The position numbers and the translations under genes are program-made. Shown here piece after piece: positions 25,311 through 33,398 of a stretch of DNA of 64,000 nt; the first letter of the stretch is position 1; each line of letters opens with the position of its first letter. The notes below the pieces were generated by a model. That model worked only from the letters and a program-made list of their open reading frames with translations, was not told the origin of the DNA and did no database searches. The stretch is from Actinomyces radicidentis (GTDB taxonomy: Bacteria > Actinomycetota > Actinomycetes > Actinomycetales > Actinomycetaceae): contig NZ_CP014228.1 of the NCBI RefSeq assembly GCF_001553565.1, positions 1,860,001 to 1,924,000 on the forward strand. Direction: 5' to 3'.

Positions 25311-25934
25311 TCAGGCCCGGTCGCTCGCCTCTCCGGGATCCGGCGCGGCGCCGACGGCGTCCGTGCGGGAGTCGTCGTCGTCCTCGTCGGCCAGCTCCTC
25401 GACGATCTCGCCGACGATCTCCTCGCGGGAGCGGCGCTCCTCCGCCAGGATCTCCTCCATGACGTCGCGCAGCTCAGAGCGCACGAAGTCACGGGTCGCG
25501 ACGTCGTTCATCGCCAGGCGCAGCGAGGCGATCTCACGGGTGAGGAACTCCGTGTCCTGAAGGTTCGACTCGGCGCGCTGGCGGTCCTGCTCGGCCGTGA
25601 CGCGGTCGCGGTCGTCCTGGCGGTTCTGCGCCAGGAGGATGAGGGGCGCAGAGTAGGAGGCCTGCAGGGAGAGCACGAGCGTGAGCGCCGTGAAGCCCAG
25701 CGAGGCCTTGTCGAAGCGCAGGGAGGTCGGGCCGAAGGTGTTCCAGGCCATCCAGCCGGCCACGAAGAGCGTCAGCCAGATGAGGAAGGTCGGGGTCCCC
25801 GAGAAGCGGGCGATCGCCTCGGCCACGCGGCCCGAGGTGTCCGACTTGGAGGACGACCCGCGGTTGGGGCTCGTCCACCGCATCCAGCGGGCGCGGCCCT
25901 TGGCCAGTGGCTGGTCGAGCGAGGAGTCAGGCAT
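25311..25934 (-). CDS. DUF1003 membrane protein
   Basis: A 207-residue protein with two closely spaced membrane helices (about residues 48-68 and 80-105) and the DUF1003 features FLIWLTLFVAGWMAWNT and PLILLAQNRQDDRDR. A long charged, helical C-terminal tail is rich in Glu and Asp. The function is not established. The start overlaps the end of the upstream MgtE-N/CBS gene by eight bases, so the two are coupled; this pair is widely conserved in actinobacteria. Confidence 0.88.
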   Translation of the reverse strand: MPDSSLDQPLAKGRARWMRWTSPNRGSSSKSDTSGRVAEAIARFSGTPTFLIWLTLFVAGWMAWNTFGPTSLRFDKASLGFTALTLVLSLQASYSAPLILLAQNRQDDRDRVTAEQDRQRAESNLQDTEFLTREIASLRLAMNDVATRDFVRSELRDVMEEILAEERRSREEIVGEIVEELADEDDDDSRTDAVGAAPDPGEASDRA

Positions 25935-27267
25935 TGGCGTTCCTCTCGATGGCCTCGTCGGTCACCTCGTCGTCGTTGTCGCGCCAGTCGTCCGGCATGA
26001 GGTGGTCGAGGACGTCGTCGACGGAGACCGCGCCGAGGAGGCGCCCGGCGTCGTCGACGACCGGGTAGGCGGTGAGGTTGTAGGTCGCGAGCAGTCGCGT
26101 CACCGTGCCGATCGAGTCGTCGGGGCCGATCTGCTCGAGGTCGTTGTCCACGATGGACCCGACCATGCGCTGCGGGCGCTCCCTCAGGGCGCGCTGCAGG
26201 TGCACCATCCCGAGGAAGCGGCCCGTGGGGGACTCCAGGGGCGGGCGGCACACGAAGGCGACGGCGGCGAGGGCCGCCGGCACCTCGGACTTGCGGGCGT
26301 GGGCGAGGAAGGTCGCGACGCTCGCCTCGGGCGGCAGGATGATCGGCTCGGTCGTCATGAGACCGCCGGCCGTGTACTCGTCGTAGGTCATGAGGCGGCG
26401 GACGTCCTCCGCCTCGTCGGGCTGCATGAGGCCGAGCAGCTCGGCCGCCTTCTCCTGCGGGAGCTCGCCGACGAGGTCCGCGGCGTCGTCGGGCTCCATC
26501 GCGTCCAGGACGTCGGCCGCCCGGGCGGTGTCGAGCGCGGAGATGAGGGCGACGGCGTCGTCGTCGGAGAACTCCTCGACGGCGTCGGCGAGGCGCTCGT
26601 CGGACAGCTCGGCGGCCACCTCGACCTGGCGGGGCAGCGGCAGGTCCGAGAGGACGTCGGCGAGGTCGGCGGGCTTGAGATCCTCCATGGTGGCGAGCAG
26701 CGCGGTGGCGCCCTGCTGGGCGGTCGAGCCGGCCAGACCGGTCACCTCGTCGGGACGGACCGTGAAGGTCTCGCCGCGGCGCAGGCCCAGGGGGCCGGAC
26801 GAGGCGCGCTGGACGTAGAGGCGGGTGACCTTCCAGTCCTTCTCGCGGTCGCGCTCGATGGCGACGTCGCGGACGGTGACGGAGTCCCCCGAGTCGCGCA
26901 GGGTGACGACGCGGTCGAGGAGCTCGCCGACCACGAGGGTCTCGACCGCCCGCTGGGAGAAGCGGCGGATGTTGACCAGGCCCGTCGTGATGACGGCGCC
27001 CGGCTCGATGGCCGTCACGCGGGACAGCGGCAGGAAGACCCGGCGACGGCCGGAGACGTCGATGACGAAGCCGACGGCGCGGGGCTCCCCGCGCAGCCGG
27101 ATGAGGACGACGACGTCGTGGACCTTGCCGACGGCGTCGCCGAGGGGGTCGAAGACGGTGGTGCCCACGAGGCGGGCGACGAAGACCCGGGAGGTCCCGC
27201 CGCGGGACTGGCTCGAGCGCGTCGTCACAGGGCGCGAGGGCGCGGTCGTCGTGCTGCTGTTCTCCAC
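25927..27267 (-). CDS. MgtE N-terminal domain / CBS domain protein
   Basis: A 446-residue cytoplasmic protein. Residues ~20-190 contain two PRC-barrel-like beta segments (FDPLGDAVGKVHDVVVLI and later DWKVTRLYV), ~210-320 an MgtE N-terminal superhelical domain (LSDLPLPRQVEVAAELSDE, MEPDDAADLVGELP, LMTYDEYTAGGLMTTEP) and ~320-440 a pair of CBS domains ending YPVVDDAGRLLGAVSVDDVLDHL. The MgtE transmembrane channel domain is absent, so it is a sensor or regulator rather than a transporter by itself; DUF1003 is the likely partner. GTG 27267 follows TAGTGT (27279-27274) by six bases; GTG 27273 is an alternative. Confidence 0.85.
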   Translation of the reverse strand: MENSSTTTAPSRPVTTRSSQSRGGTSRVFVARLVGTTVFDPLGDAVGKVHDVVVLIRLRGEPRAVGFVIDVSGRRRVFLPLSRVTAIEPGAVITTGLVNIRRFSQRAVETLVVGELLDRVVTLRDSGDSVTVRDVAIERDREKDWKVTRLYVQRASSGPLGLRRGETFTVRPDEVTGLAGSTAQQGATALLATMEDLKPADLADVLSDLPLPRQVEVAAELSDERLADAVEEFSDDDAVALISALDTARAADVLDAMEPDDAADLVGELPQEKAAELLGLMQPDEAEDVRRLMTYDEYTAGGLMTTEPIILPPEASVATFLAHARKSEVPAALAAVAFVCRPPLESPTGRFLGMVHLQRALRERPQRMVGSIVDNDLEQIGPDDSIGTVTRLLATYNLTAYPVVDDAGRLLGAVSVDDVLDHLMPDDWRDNDDEVTDEAIERNANA

Positions 27268-27345
27268 GGGCACACACTATGCGCCCAGGGTGGACAGGAG
27301 GCCCTCGCTCCCGTGCCCGGGCCCGTGACGTGGGACGATACGGGC

Positions 27346-28224
27346 ATGAGCCAGTTCAGCGCGCAGGGCCCGTCCGTCTCCGCCGGCCGGGGCGGCATCC
27401 CCCGGGGCGAGGAGGTCGCCTCCTACGCCACCTACGACGAGGCGCAGGCCGCGGTCGACTCCCTGAGTGACGAGGGCTTCCCCGTGCAGGTCCTCGCCAT
27501 CATCGGCACGGACCTGCGGCAGGTCGAGAACATCACCGGACGCATGTCATGGGGGCGCGCCGCCATCCAGGGCGCCGGCACCGGCCTGTGGCTCGGCATC
27601 TTCTTCGCCCTCATGATGAGCTTCTTCGGGCCCGACGGCTCCGGCGGCCTCACCTTCGCCACCGGGATCCTCCTCGGCATCGTCTGGGGCGTCGTCTTCC
27701 AGCTCATCGGCTACGCCTTCACCCGGGGCCGCCGCGACTTCACCTCGACGAGCCACGTCGTCGCCTCGCGCTACTCGATCATCGCCTCAGAGCAGGCCGG
27801 CGAGGCCGCCCAGGCGCTCGCCCACGCCCCGGGGAACCTCACCCGAGGAGGGGCCGCCGCGCGCCGGGCCGAGGAGCGCCGCGCCGCCCGCGCCGAGGCC
27901 CGCGGGACGGGGCCCACCGCCTTCGGCTCCCGTCCCGACGAGGAGCCGCGTTTCGGCGTGCGCGTCCCCGAGGGGGAGAGCGCGGAGCGGAGCGCGGCTC
28001 CACTCGCTCCGGCGGCTCCGAGTGACGTGGACGCTTCGGCCCCGAGCGCCGTCGACGCCGCTCCGCGCCCCGCCTACGGCGCCGTGTCCGAGCCCGTTCA
28101 GCCGGTCGAGCCGGTCGACCAGGTCCAGCCTGTCGAGCCGGTCCAGCCCGTCGAGCCCTCGGACGCCGACGCGCCCGAGCACGACCCCGACGAGCGCCCC
28201 TTCGACGGCCGCCCCCGCGACTGA
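27346..28224 (+). CDS. General-stress-protein-type membrane protein with Pro/Val/Gln repeat tail
   Basis: A 292-residue protein. Residues 24-62 (VASYATYDEAQAAVDSLSDE, then FPVQVLAIIGTDL) match the general stress protein 17M-like domain. Two hydrophobic helices follow at about 78-95 and 102-125. The C-terminal third is low complexity, with PVEPVDQVQPVEPVQPVEP repeats and an acidic end. The gene is divergent from the MgtE-N/CBS gene with 78 bases between starts. Function is not known; similar proteins are common in actinobacteria. Confidence 0.75.
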   Translation: MSQFSAQGPSVSAGRGGIPRGEEVASYATYDEAQAAVDSLSDEGFPVQVLAIIGTDLRQVENITGRMSWGRAAIQGAGTGLWLGIFFALMMSFFGPDGSGGLTFATGILLGIVWGVVFQLIGYAFTRGRRDFTSTSHVVASRYSIIASEQAGEAAQALAHAPGNLTRGGAAARRAEERRAARAEARGTGPTAFGSRPDEEPRFGVRVPEGESAERSAAPLAPAAPSDVDASAPSAVDAAPRPAYGAVSEPVQPVEPVDQVQPVEPVQPVEPSDADAPEHDPDERPFDGRPRD

Positions 28225-28255
28225 TATGTAGGGGTTTCCTGTCAAGTGGCAGGGT

Positions 28256-28295
28256 GAAGAGGGGGCATCCACTGGCCGGTGGGTGCCCCCTCTTC
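28256..28295 (+). terminator. Large hairpin after stress-type gene
   Basis: 17-bp arms (28256-28272 and 28279-28295) match at 16 positions around a TGGCCG loop, 31 bases after the stop. It is most simply a terminator, but it lies in the noncoding tract next to the IS110 transposase and could instead belong to an element-encoded RNA. Confidence 0.6.
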
Positions 28296-29760
28296 GGCGT
28301 TGGCCGGTGGGGTGGGGGTGGCGTGTCTGGTGTCGACGCGTGGTCAGTCTGATATGCGCGGGTCTGTGTGCCGCATGACGCTGGTTTCGGTGGGAGGAGC
28401 TGGCTTGTCTGAGGTCGAGCGTGCCCTTGGGGGTGCTCACAGTCGAATCGCCGGTGTCCTCCTCACGCTGCTTCCCCTCTGGGCCCTGGTGGTGCCGGTC
28501 AGCGCGGTCTGTGGGCGTTCTAGTGGTCCATGACGGCCAGGGACCAGCACCAGCCTGCGAGCTCTCGGGCGATGGCGGTGTTGGCGATCGTGTGACGTTT
28601 GTGGTGGCTGGCCAGGGTCTGCCAGCGCCTGTTCAGGCGCCTGTTGCCGGTGTCGGCCCGGGTGGCGACGTCCCCGGGGACCTTGGCCCATGCGGCTCGC
28701 AGGGCGGGGCCGGGGCGGTAGGGGCTCTTGTGCTGCCAGGCGGCTTCGGTCAGGAGACGTCGGGCGTGGGTGTTGCCGGTCTTGGTGATGCCGCCCTGGG
28801 TGCGGGTCTGGCCCGAGGAGTGCTCGCAGGGGACCAGTCCGAGGTAGGAGGCGATGGTCGCGCCGGTGAAGCGGTGCCAGTCGCCGATCTCGACGGCGAG
28901 GGCGAAGCCGGTCAGTGTGGAGATGCCTCTCAGGCAGGACAGGCGGGCGGTGACGGGGGTGAACTCACTGTCGGCGGCCAGGGCGGCGATGGCGGTATCG
29001 AGGCGGTCGCGTCGTGCCAGGGTGTGGGTGACGGTGTCGTAGGCGTCGTCGAAGGCCGCGGTGGCGCCGGCGCCCAGGGCGGGGACGTCCTCGCGGCGCA
29101 GTGCGCGCAGCCAAGCGTCGTGGGCGGGTCCCCAGGTGGTCTTGCCGGGGTAGACCCATCCGCGGCGCAGCAGCATCTTGGACAGGCGGTGGCGGGCGGC
29201 CATGAGGTCGGTGCGGGCGTCGTCGCGGGATCGCACCAGGTCGCGGGCGCCCTCCTGGGCCAGGGTAGGGATGCGCACGGGCGTGATCGTGCCGTTCAGG
29301 GCGCACTCGGCCAGGAACATCGCGTCGGTGCGGTCGGTCTTGACCCGCTGTCCGGCGGGGCGGGCCAGCTTCGAGGGTGCGGCGACCTGCACCCGGTGGC
29401 CCGCGGCGGTCAGCTCGCGGGCCAGTCCGAAGCCGGTGGGGCCTGCCTCGTAGGTGATCAGCAGTGGTCCGTGCTCGGCGGCCAGGCGTGAGGCCAGGTC
29501 GATGGTGTGGCTGTACTCGCCGTCCAGGCGGCGTTGGATCACCTCGCCGGTGAGGGTATCGATGGCGGCGGCGCTCACGCTGCGGGCGTGAACGTCCAGC
29601 CCCAGGCTTGTACGCTCAGTAATCACCAGGGTCTCCTATGCATGTCGGCACCCCGCAGCGGTCCCCTAACGACCGCCTCGGTGGTGATCCACGAAGGTTG
29701 CATACGCGAGGCCCTGGCCCACAAGACCACGACGGCCTCGCGCACCCCCATAGCGTCTGA
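28296..29760 (-). mobile_element. IS110-family insertion sequence (ends not resolved)
   Basis: The element is inferred from its transposase. IS110-type elements have weak or no terminal inverted repeats and make little or no target duplication, so the boundaries cannot be read from one copy. The noncoding tracts are 28296-28519 downstream of the transposase and 29627-29760 upstream; one of them should hold the bridge RNA known from this family. The downstream tract is the larger, which would suit the IS1111-like arrangement. Nothing else is seen in either tract apart from an 8-bp-arm hairpin at 29706-29741. Confidence 0.45.
28520..29626 (-). CDS. IS110-family transposase (DEDD)
   Basis: A 368-residue, apparently intact transposase. 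The N-terminal RuvC-like domain carries the DEDD residues: D11 in LGLDVHARS, E60 in TYEAGPTG, and D98 and D101 in KTDRTDA. The C-terminal domain contains CLRGISTLTGFALAVEIGDW, LGLVPCEHSSG with the likely nucleophilic serine (S270 or S271), and GGITKTGNTHARRLLTEAAW. IS110 transposases act with a structured bridge RNA that specifies target and donor. Nothing in the coding sequence indicates inactivation. Confidence 0.93.
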   Translation of the reverse strand: MITERTSLGLDVHARSVSAAAIDTLTGEVIQRRLDGEYSHTIDLASRLAAEHGPLLITYEAGPTGFGLARELTAAGHRVQVAAPSKLARPAGQRVKTDRTDAMFLAECALNGTITPVRIPTLAQEGARDLVRSRDDARTDLMAARHRLSKMLLRRGWVYPGKTTWGPAHDAWLRALRREDVPALGAGATAAFDDAYDTVTHTLARRDRLDTAIAALAADSEFTPVTARLSCLRGISTLTGFALAVEIGDWHRFTGATIASYLGLVPCEHSSGQTRTQGGITKTGNTHARRLLTEAAWQHKSPYRPGPALRAAWAKVPGDVATRADTGNRRLNRRWQTLASHHKRHTIANTAIARELAGWCWSLAVMDH

Positions 29761-29777
29761 CCCGGGAGCCCTCCACC

Positions 29778-30653
29778 TTGAGCGAGACCGTCCATGTCCC
29801 GGTCGGGCTGTCGACGTCCTCGTGGACGCTCGGCGACTGCGAGGGCGCCTTCGCGGCCGCCGCCGAGCTCGGCTACGACGGCGTCGAGATCATGGTGTGG
29901 TCCGAGAAGGCCACGCAGAGCGCCGAGGACCTCCTCGCCTTCTCCGAGGAGCGCGGGCAGCCGGTCCTCGCGATCCACGCCCCGACGCTCCTGCTCACGC
30001 GCTCCGTCTTCGGCACGAATCCGTGGGACAAGGTCGACCGCTCCATCGAGCTCGCCCAGGCCGTCGGGGCTCCGAGCGTCGTCCTCCACCCGCCGTTCTT
30101 CTGGCAGGCCCGCTACGCCGCGGAGTTCGTCGAGGGCGTCCAGACCCGCGAGCTCGCCACCGGCACGCACCTCTGTGTGGAGAACATGTTCACGTGGCGG
30201 CCGCGCCAGGCGCACTCCTCGCGCGACTTCCAGGCCTACTCGCCCACCTGGGACCCGGTGGGGCAGGGCTACCTCTCCACGACGCTCGACCTCTCGCACG
30301 CCGCGACCTCCGGCTCGGACGGCCTGGCGATGGCACGGGCGCTCGGTCCGACGCTGCGCCACCTGCACCTCACCGACGGCGTGCCCGGCTTCCGCGACGC
30401 CCACCTCCTGCCCGGGCAGGGCGACCAGGACTGCGCCGGCGTCCTCGGGCACCTGGCCGCCACCGGCTTCGCCGAGCGCGGCGGTCAGGTGGTCGTCGAG
30501 GTCAACGTGCGCGGCATGAGCGACGACGAGCGCCACGAGGGCCTGGCGAGCGCGCTGGCCTACGCGCGCGAGCACCTCGAGGGGGAGGGGGACACGGACT
30601 CCGTCCACGTCCCCGAGCCGACGCGCAGGCGCTACCAGCGCGAGGATGCGTGA
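29778..30653 (+). CDS. Sugar phosphate isomerase/epimerase family TIM-barrel protein
   Basis: A 291-residue protein of the AP-endonuclease-family-2 / xylose-isomerase-like TIM barrel. Visible features are the first strand VGLSTSSWTL, LGYDGVEIMVW, ILAIHAPTLLL-like second and third strands, the conserved VVLHPPFFWQ, CVENMFTW (Glu ligand), TLDLSHA and HLHLTDGVPG, and a terminal VVVEVN. The metal-ligand pattern (Glu, His, Asp, His, Glu) is complete. The substrate is unknown. It begins with TTG, preceded by GGGAGCCC, and stands between the IS110 element and a lower-GC orphan gene. Confidence 0.85.
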   Translation: MSETVHVPVGLSTSSWTLGDCEGAFAAAAELGYDGVEIMVWSEKATQSAEDLLAFSEERGQPVLAIHAPTLLLTRSVFGTNPWDKVDRSIELAQAVGAPSVVLHPPFFWQARYAAEFVEGVQTRELATGTHLCVENMFTWRPRQAHSSRDFQAYSPTWDPVGQGYLSTTLDLSHAATSGSDGLAMARALGPTLRHLHLTDGVPGFRDAHLLPGQGDQDCAGVLGHLAATGFAERGGQVVVEVNVRGMSDDERHEGLASALAYAREHLEGEGDTDSVHVPEPTRRRYQREDA

Positions 30654-30692
30654 ACTATTGGTTTCCGCCAGGGACCGAATAGTCTCTGTGGC

Positions 30693-31829
30693 TCAGACGT
30701 CTCGATCAGGCGGCGCCTGAGGTTGCCACTTGCCGATCTTGGAAGCTGCATCGCGAGTATCGGGACCGAATTGTTTCCACAGTGCCGGGCATTTTCGTGC
30801 GATCATTGCGAAGCCTGTCGCAATGTCGTCGTCGTCAACGCCCCAGCCGGTTTCTGGAATTGATCGAATAGTTGTCGCGAGATTCTCGATCATGCGCATC
30901 GAGAGGTGGCCTGAATCGTCCTTGCAGATCCAGCCGACGGTGCGAGTCAGCCAGGCGCCGGTGGCGGTGGTTGGCTCGGTGCTACCGCTGATCGTCCAAT
31001 CCGCCAGATTGCTCAGGCGATTACTGTGGAACAGAGTCGCGAGGCTCGCTGGGAGTGACTCTTGGAGGATCTTGGCGCGCTCGTCAGGCTGGGCGCCCAT
31101 CCGTGTGGCGTTGTTCGTGCGCTTGAGCTCGGTATCCTTTGCCGCCAGGGTGACGCCAGTGAGGATGTTCAGGGCGAGTCCGTTTGGTGTTGTTGGGTCG
31201 AGGGTGTCTAGCGAGTGAAGCAGGCTACCGGCTACTTCCGGGCATGCTGTCACGAGTTCGCGGAAGAATGAGTGGCTTGGGTGTTGGATCAGGGCGTCGG
31301 GTCCGGACACGAGCTCACTCACCCTCGCCGAGTTAATGTCGCATCCGCTATTTCTGGCGTAGGTGAGGAAATCTAGGAGGCCGTCGAATTCTCGGTAGGG
31401 TGAAGGTGTTGCGTATCGTTCGTCCAGGGAGTCGAAGTAATCGCGGTATGAGGTTGTGTCAAGTCTGTCGGCGATTTTGATCCCGAGGGTCGTTCCGGGG
31501 AGCGCGACCGAGGAGTTGTGGCGAAAGGCTGCACGGAGGAGGACCTGATCCTCAGGGCTAAAGGACTTGATTTCTTCCCAAGCTTGCTTGAGGTAATTGG
31601 GGTCCCTGATCGCTCCAAGAGACGCCAGGAGAGTGTCCCTTCGCTGCTGCGTCAGCATCAGGGATTGTTGTTGAAGTATCCGGGTCTGTAATTCGCGTTG
31701 GGCGTCATCTCGTACTTTTTGACGATGATCAAGGATTCCGAGGCCGATAGGGATCAAGGCTGTGAGCGCGACGCCGATAGTCGCAATGGCAAGGTCCCAG
31801 TCCCATGCGTCCATGAGAGAATTCCACAT
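30693..31829 (-). CDS. Unrecognised membrane-anchored protein in lower-GC DNA
   Basis: A 378-residue protein that I do not recognise. One membrane helix near the N-terminus (about residues 13-34, ATIGVALTALIPIGLGIL) is followed by a basic, coiled-coil-like stretch (about 36-65, Gln/Arg/Leu-rich) and a soluble C-terminal domain without familiar motifs. The short N-terminal tail and following positive charges predict that the soluble part is cytoplasmic. Base composition and codon use (frequent AT-ending codons such as AAT, ATT, GAT) differ plainly from all neighbours, indicating recent acquisition. No partner gene of the same composition is adjacent. Confidence 0.75.
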   Translation of the reverse strand: MWNSLMDAWDWDLAIATIGVALTALIPIGLGILDHRQKVRDDAQRELQTRILQQQSLMLTQQRRDTLLASLGAIRDPNYLKQAWEEIKSFSPEDQVLLRAAFRHNSSVALPGTTLGIKIADRLDTTSYRDYFDSLDERYATPSPYREFDGLLDFLTYARNSGCDINSARVSELVSGPDALIQHPSHSFFRELVTACPEVAGSLLHSLDTLDPTTPNGLALNILTGVTLAAKDTELKRTNNATRMGAQPDERAKILQESLPASLATLFHSNRLSNLADWTISGSTEPTTATGAWLTRTVGWICKDDSGHLSMRMIENLATTIRSIPETGWGVDDDDIATGFAMIARKCPALWKQFGPDTRDAASKIGKWQPQAPPDRDV

Positions 31830-31918
31830 TTGACTATGTTCCGAGGGGCAGGGTGTGTAGATTTGTCGCCTATTCTATCTTGTCTGGGCGTCAGTTCGGG
31901 CTCAGGGCCGGGGCTGGA

Positions 31919-32851
31919 TCAGGCGGCGCAGCAGTCGGACTCGTGGCCCGCGTGACTCTCCGGCTCCAGCTGGAAGGTCGCGTGCTGGATCGGCACCGGG
32001 AAGTGCTCCGCCGCGCAGGTCCCGAGAGCGTCGAGCACGGCGTCCGAGCGGCCGGATCGCAACGCCTCGTCTGTCACCACGACGTGCGCCGTGAGGACGG
32101 GCAAGCCGGTCGCGACGGTCCAGGCGTGAAGGTCGTGGACCGCGACCACGTCGGGCAGCCCCGCGAGGTGGCGGCGCACCTCGGTCAGGTCCAGCTCATC
32201 CGGCGTGAAGTCCATGAGGACGCGCCCCGCGGCCCGCAGGAGCGCGGCTGCCCGCGGGACGATGAGAACCACGATGAGGAGGGACGCGACGGCGTCCGCC
32301 CGCGTCCAGCCCGTCAGTGCGATGACGGCCGCGGCTCCGATGACGCCGACGGACCCGATGGCGTCGTTGGCCACCTCGAGGAAGGCTGCCCGGGCGTTGA
32401 GGCTCTCGCCGCGTCCGCCGGCCAGCACGAGGAGCGAGATCGTGTTCGCCGCCAGTCCGATGACGCCCATGATGAGCATCCCCGACGAGGCGACCGGCGG
32501 CGGCGCGACGAGGTCGAGGACCGCCCGGACCGCCACGATGACACCGACGAGGGCGAGCATCCCGGCCTGGACCGCCGCGCCGATGACCTCGGCCCGACGC
32601 ATGCCCCACGTCGAGCGGTCCGTGGCGGGGCGCGCTGAGAGGTGCGCCGCGACGAGCGCCATGACGAGGCCTGCGGAGTCCGTCACCATGTGCCCGGCGT
32701 CGGCGAGGAGCGCGAGCGACCCGGTGAGCGCGGCCGTGACGATCTCGGCAACGAGGACGACACCGGTGACCCCGAGCGCGACGGCGAGGCGGCCGCGGGT
32801 CGCGCCCGGGCCGTGGTCGTGGGAGTGGTCGTGCGAGTGCTCGTGGCTCAT
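31919..32851 (-). CDS. Cation diffusion facilitator (zinc efflux, CzcD/ZitB-like)
   Basis: A 310-residue inner-membrane antiporter with six predicted helices that exports zinc or similar divalent ions. The N-terminus MSHEHSHDHSHDHG is a histidine-rich metal-binding tail. ADAGHMVTDSAGLV in helix 2 and EVANDAIGSVGVIG in helix 5 carry the HxxxD/DxxxD transport-site residues. The cytoplasmic C-terminal domain has VHDLHAWTV and ends in a CC pair. The start overlaps the stop of the ArsR-family regulator (ATGA), giving a two-gene efflux operon. Confidence 0.93.
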   Translation of the reverse strand: MSHEHSHDHSHDHGPGATRGRLAVALGVTGVVLVAEIVTAALTGSLALLADAGHMVTDSAGLVMALVAAHLSARPATDRSTWGMRRAEVIGAAVQAGMLALVGVIVAVRAVLDLVAPPPVASSGMLIMGVIGLAANTISLLVLAGGRGESLNARAAFLEVANDAIGSVGVIGAAAVIALTGWTRADAVASLLIVVLIVPRAAALLRAAGRVLMDFTPDELDLTEVRRHLAGLPDVVAVHDLHAWTVATGLPVLTAHVVVTDEALRSGRSDAVLDALGTCAAEHFPVPIQHATFQLEPESHAGHESDCCAA

Positions 32852-33222
32852 GACGTCGCCTCCTCGTCGGCCCGGCCGTCGCCGGGGGTGTCGTCCCTGG
32901 TCAGGTCGGCGGCGAGTGTGAGCAGGGCGACGACGCGGTCCTCGTGCTCGAGCCGGCTCACGCGCGAGCGTCCGTGCGCGTGCGTCGAGATGAGTCCCGC
33001 CCCGCGCAGGACCGCGAGGTGCTGGGACACGGTCGACTGTGCGAGGCCCAGGTGCTCGGTCAGCTCGCCGACGCGGTGCTCGCCGCCGCGCAGGTGCGAG
33101 ACGATCGCCAGGCGGGTCGGGTCGCCCAGGGCGGCGAGGACGGCTGCGACGTCGGCGGAGGCCTGGACGGCCCGCCTGTCGTCGGCCGTGTCGGTGGGGA
33201 GGAGCCCGTGAATCATCGGCAT
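32848..33222 (-). CDS. ArsR/SmtB-family metal-responsive repressor
   Basis: A 124-residue winged-helix regulator. ALGDPTRLAIVSHLRGGEHRVGELTEHLGLAQSTVSQHLAVLRGAGL is the canonical ArsR helix-turn-helix (about residues 31-77). The following HAHGRS and RLEHED segments and the MPMIH start offer histidines and acids in positions like the alpha-5 and N-terminal sites of zinc sensors, which suits control of the downstream CDF exporter. Start 33222 is favoured by TACTAT six bases upstream (33234-33229); an in-frame ATG at 33216 is the alternative. Confidence 0.9.
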   Translation of the reverse strand: MPMIHGLLPTDTADDRRAVQASADVAAVLAALGDPTRLAIVSHLRGGEHRVGELTEHLGLAQSTVSQHLAVLRGAGLISTHAHGRSRVSRLEHEDRVVALLTLAADLTRDDTPGDGRADEEATS

Positions 33223-33226
33223 ATGA

Positions 33227-33237
33227 CGATAGTATCG
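33227..33237. promoter_or_regulatory. Candidate ArsR-family operator over the -10 element
   Basis: CGATAGTATCG is an 11-bp inverted repeat with a single central base that contains the TACTAT -10 element of the repressor gene. Just upstream, AATGTCGATG and AATGTCGAGG (33241-33260) form a direct repeat. Autorepression by the ArsR-family protein is expected. Confidence 0.5.
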
Positions 33238-33398
33238 GTGAATGTCGATGAATGTCGAGGGAGACGTGGTGCTCTCAGCGGATCCGGGAGCACGACGACG
33301 GATCGGGGCCGTAGGATCCCGCGGCACCGGCCCGTCGGTCCAGGCTCTGACCCGCTCAGGGCGCCATCCGGGCGCGAGCGCGTTCGTCGAGCCGGTTG

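Noticed and set aside
28225-29777. Terminal inverted repeats or target duplication of the IS110 element
   Set aside because: No convincing pair could be seen, in line with the family; ends were left open.
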